Source of the DNA: DATKZH01 sp964475955
GTDB taxonomy: Bacteria; Planctomycetota; Planctomycetia; Pirellulales; Thermoguttaceae
DNA: 7,816 nt
Assembly (NCBI GenBank): GCA_964475955.1
Contig: CAYYZY010000284.1
Span: forward strand, 1 to 7,816
Reading direction: 5' to 3'
A program made the translations under genes and the position numbers. Shown piece by piece: positions 6,673 through 7,816 of this stretch. The notes under the pieces were generated by a model. The model saw only the letters and a program-made list of their open reading frames with translations, had not been told where the DNA came from and ran no database searches. Position 1 is the first letter of the stretch. Each line of letters opens with the position of its first letter.

Positions 6673-7721
6673 GACGGCGCCAGCCGGAATGCGACGCCGT
6701 ACTCCTCGCACAGCTTCTTCAACTCGTCGAGTGTGGCGCTGCCGATGGGGATCCCCAACTCGCGGTTCTCTCGGGCCTTGCGGCTTTCCGGCTCGCCGGG
6801 GACGAGGATCTCGTCGACGCCCGGCCGGCGCCGGCACGCCTTGATGCGGTCGATCATCCGGTCGACGCGCCCGCGCAGCTCGGCCGGGTCGACGAAGGCG
6901 GCCAGGTCGATCAGGCAGAAGTAGTGCCCCACGTTCTGTTTGCGGTCCATGTGCTTGTACATCGAGCCGATTTCGCTCCCCACGGCGGCTCCGGAGAGCA
7001 CCCCGCAGAAGAGCTCGACCATGGTGGCCAGCGCCGAGCCCTTGTGCCCGGCCATGGTCATCACCGTGCCGGCCAGGGCGGCGGCCGCGTCGGTGGTGGG
7101 GTTGCCGTCGGCGTCCATGGCCCAGCCTTCGGGGATCGGTTTGCCCTCCTTGTGGGCGGCGATGATGTTGCCCCGGGCGACGAGCGAGGTGGCCAGGTCG
7201 ATCTTCAGCGGGAAGCCCATCCCGGTGGGGAACGACGCGGCGAGGGGGTTGGTGCCGAAGAACGCCTCGCATGCGCCGGCGGGCGACATGGCCGGCTCGC
7301 AGTTGGTCATGGCGAACAGCACCATGTCGCGCGCGGCGGCCCGGTTGCAGTAGTAGGCGAGGGCGCCGAAGTGCTGGGAGCGGCGGATCGTCGCGGCGGC
7401 GACCCCGTACTCCCGCGCCAACGGCGTCAAGAGATCAAGCGTCTTGACCGCCTGGACTTGGCCCAGGCCGTCGTTGGCGTCGACGGCCAGCACGGCGGGC
7501 CGCCGCTTCTGGACGCCGAGCTCCGCGTTGGGGTCGATGAGCCCCCGCTGGATGCGCCGCAGGTAGATGTTCAGCCGGGAGACGCCGTGGGTCGAGGTAC
7601 CGTGCAGGTCGGCGTCGACCAGGGCGTCGGCCAGGATCGCCGCGTCGTCGCGCGGAACGCCCGCCGCGGCGGCCAGGTCGATGATCAGGGATAGGACGTC
7701 GTCGATCGGATAGCGGTTCAT
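6669..7721 (-). CDS. Ldh2-family malate/L-lactate/sulfolactate-type dehydrogenase
   Basis: The predicted cytosolic NAD(P)-dependent oxidoreductase has 350 residues, the usual family length. Family blocks visible: HGTSTHGVSR (40-49) with the conserved His and Arg, SQHFGA (115-120), TN then FGTNPLAASFP (139-165) for the nucleotide, DLATS (175-179), the KEGKPIPEGWAMDADG block (191-206), GHKG (225-228), and a late PGEPE (308-312). This fold is unrelated to classical lactate/malate dehydrogenase. Characterised members include malate, (R)-sulfolactate (ComC), ureidoglycolate and 2,3-diketogulonate enzymes and imine reductases, so the substrate cannot be assigned. The start ATG 7719-7721 is the natural family N-terminus; no strong Shine-Dalgarno sequence is seen. 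The gene is first in the - strand set, its stop overlaps the next start by 4 bp, and an AT-rich region with an inverted repeat lies upstream. Confidence 0.93.
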   Translation of the reverse strand: MNRYPIDDVLSLIIDLAAAAGVPRDDAAILADALVDADLHGTSTHGVSRLNIYLRRIQRGLIDPNAELGVQKRRPAVLAVDANDGLGQVQAVKTLDLLTPLAREYGVAAATIRRSQHFGALAYYCNRAAARDMVLFAMTNCEPAMSPAGACEAFFGTNPLAASFPTGMGFPLKIDLATSLVARGNIIAAHKEGKPIPEGWAMDADGNPTTDAAAALAGTVMTMAGHKGSALATMVELFCGVLSGAAVGSEIGSMYKHMDRKQNVGHYFCLIDLAAFVDPAELRGRVDRMIDRIKACRRRPGVDEILVPGEPESRKARENRELGIPIGSATLDELKKLCEEYGVAFRLAPS

Positions 7722-7816
7722 GTCGTGGTCGGTTCGCGTATTAGGGTAAATTTGCCTTATAGAGTCTTTGACCGTGATGATGCGCGCGTGGTGCGCGCAT
7801 GTTGTGGGGCACGTTT
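7722..7816 (-). promoter_or_regulatory. Putative control region upstream of the - strand gene set
   Basis: The stretch around 7738-7770 is much more AT-rich than the rest of the window and lies directly before the first gene of the set. On the - strand a TATAAG hexamer (7756-7761) could serve as a -10, but there is no recognisable -35 at the expected distance. The gene on the far side is not visible. The promoter assignment is inference from position and base composition. Confidence 0.3.
7780..7800. promoter_or_regulatory. Perfect 8-bp inverted repeat, possible operator
   Basis: ATGCGCGC (7780-7787) and GCGCGCAT (7793-7800) are exact reverse complements around a 5-bp centre, GTGGT, giving a 21-bp dyad 59-79 bp upstream of the Ldh2 start codon. 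Position and symmetry fit a binding site for a dimeric regulator of the - strand genes; no regulator gene is present in the window. The alternating CG runs make a chance palindrome more likely in GC-rich DNA, and there is no T-run to suggest a terminator. Confidence 0.35.

Noticed and set aside
5464..6924. Long + strand open frame opposite the SerA-like and Ldh2 genes
   Set aside because: It is Arg/His/Gly-rich, runs through both the heptamer arrays and two well-supported opposite-strand genes, and has no domain; a high-GC shadow frame.
7768..7773. TTGACC as a + strand -35 box
   Set aside because: No AT-rich -10 follows at 16-18 bp; the expected site lies inside the GC-rich inverted repeat.

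Overview
The window is high-GC bacterial chromosome sequence (GC-rich throughout, strong G/C third-position preference) with six protein-coding genes packed with little spacing. The phylum is not certain. Three things suggest a planctomycete, possibly of the Pirellulales: a fatty-acyl-AMP ligase/carrier-protein/alpha-oxoamine-synthase fusion, a sugar/hydroxyacid oxidoreductase-plus-transporter cluster, and 7-bp GGGTTC(A/G) intergenic arrays of a kind I associate from memory with that group. This assignment is inference and was not checked by any search.

Region 1 (left edge to 2071, + strand) is the 3' part of a large multidomain gene. It holds the C-terminal subdomain of a fatty acyl-AMP ligase (FAAL), a Pro/Ala-rich linker, an acyl carrier protein with the phosphopantetheine serine, and a complete PLP-dependent alpha-oxoamine synthase (the serine palmitoyltransferase / AONS family). 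Predicted chemistry: activate a fatty acid, load it on the in-cis carrier protein, then condense it decarboxylatively with an amino acid to give an alpha-amino ketone such as a sphingoid-base precursor. The 57-bp gap to the next gene (2072-2128) separates convergent genes.

Region 2 (2129-7721, - strand) is a five-gene set read right to left: an Ldh2-type (malate/L-lactate/sulfolactate-like) dehydrogenase, a SerA-type D-2-hydroxyacid dehydrogenase, a 187-bp gap carrying 7-bp tandem repeats, an EamA/DMT permease, an MFS permease, and a Gfo/Idh/MocA oxidoreductase. Three of the four junctions are 4-bp ATGA stop/start overlaps (6669-6672, 4455-4458, 3163-3166), so the genes form two tightly coupled blocks, perhaps one operon. 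The content suggests uptake or efflux and NAD(P)-dependent oxidation/reduction of a small polar 2-hydroxyacid or sugar acid. The two adjacent dehydrogenases belong to unrelated folds that commonly handle opposite 2-hydroxyacid stereoisomers, so together they could invert a hydroxyacid centre through the 2-oxoacid. The (S)/(R)-sulfolactate SlcC/ComC pair is the best known precedent. The actual substrate cannot be read from the sequence.

Region 3 (7722-7816) is the presumed control region of the - strand genes: a locally AT-rich stretch and, farther from the gene, a perfect 8-bp inverted repeat that could be an operator. No RNA genes, insertion sequences, CRISPR arrays or phage genes were recognised.
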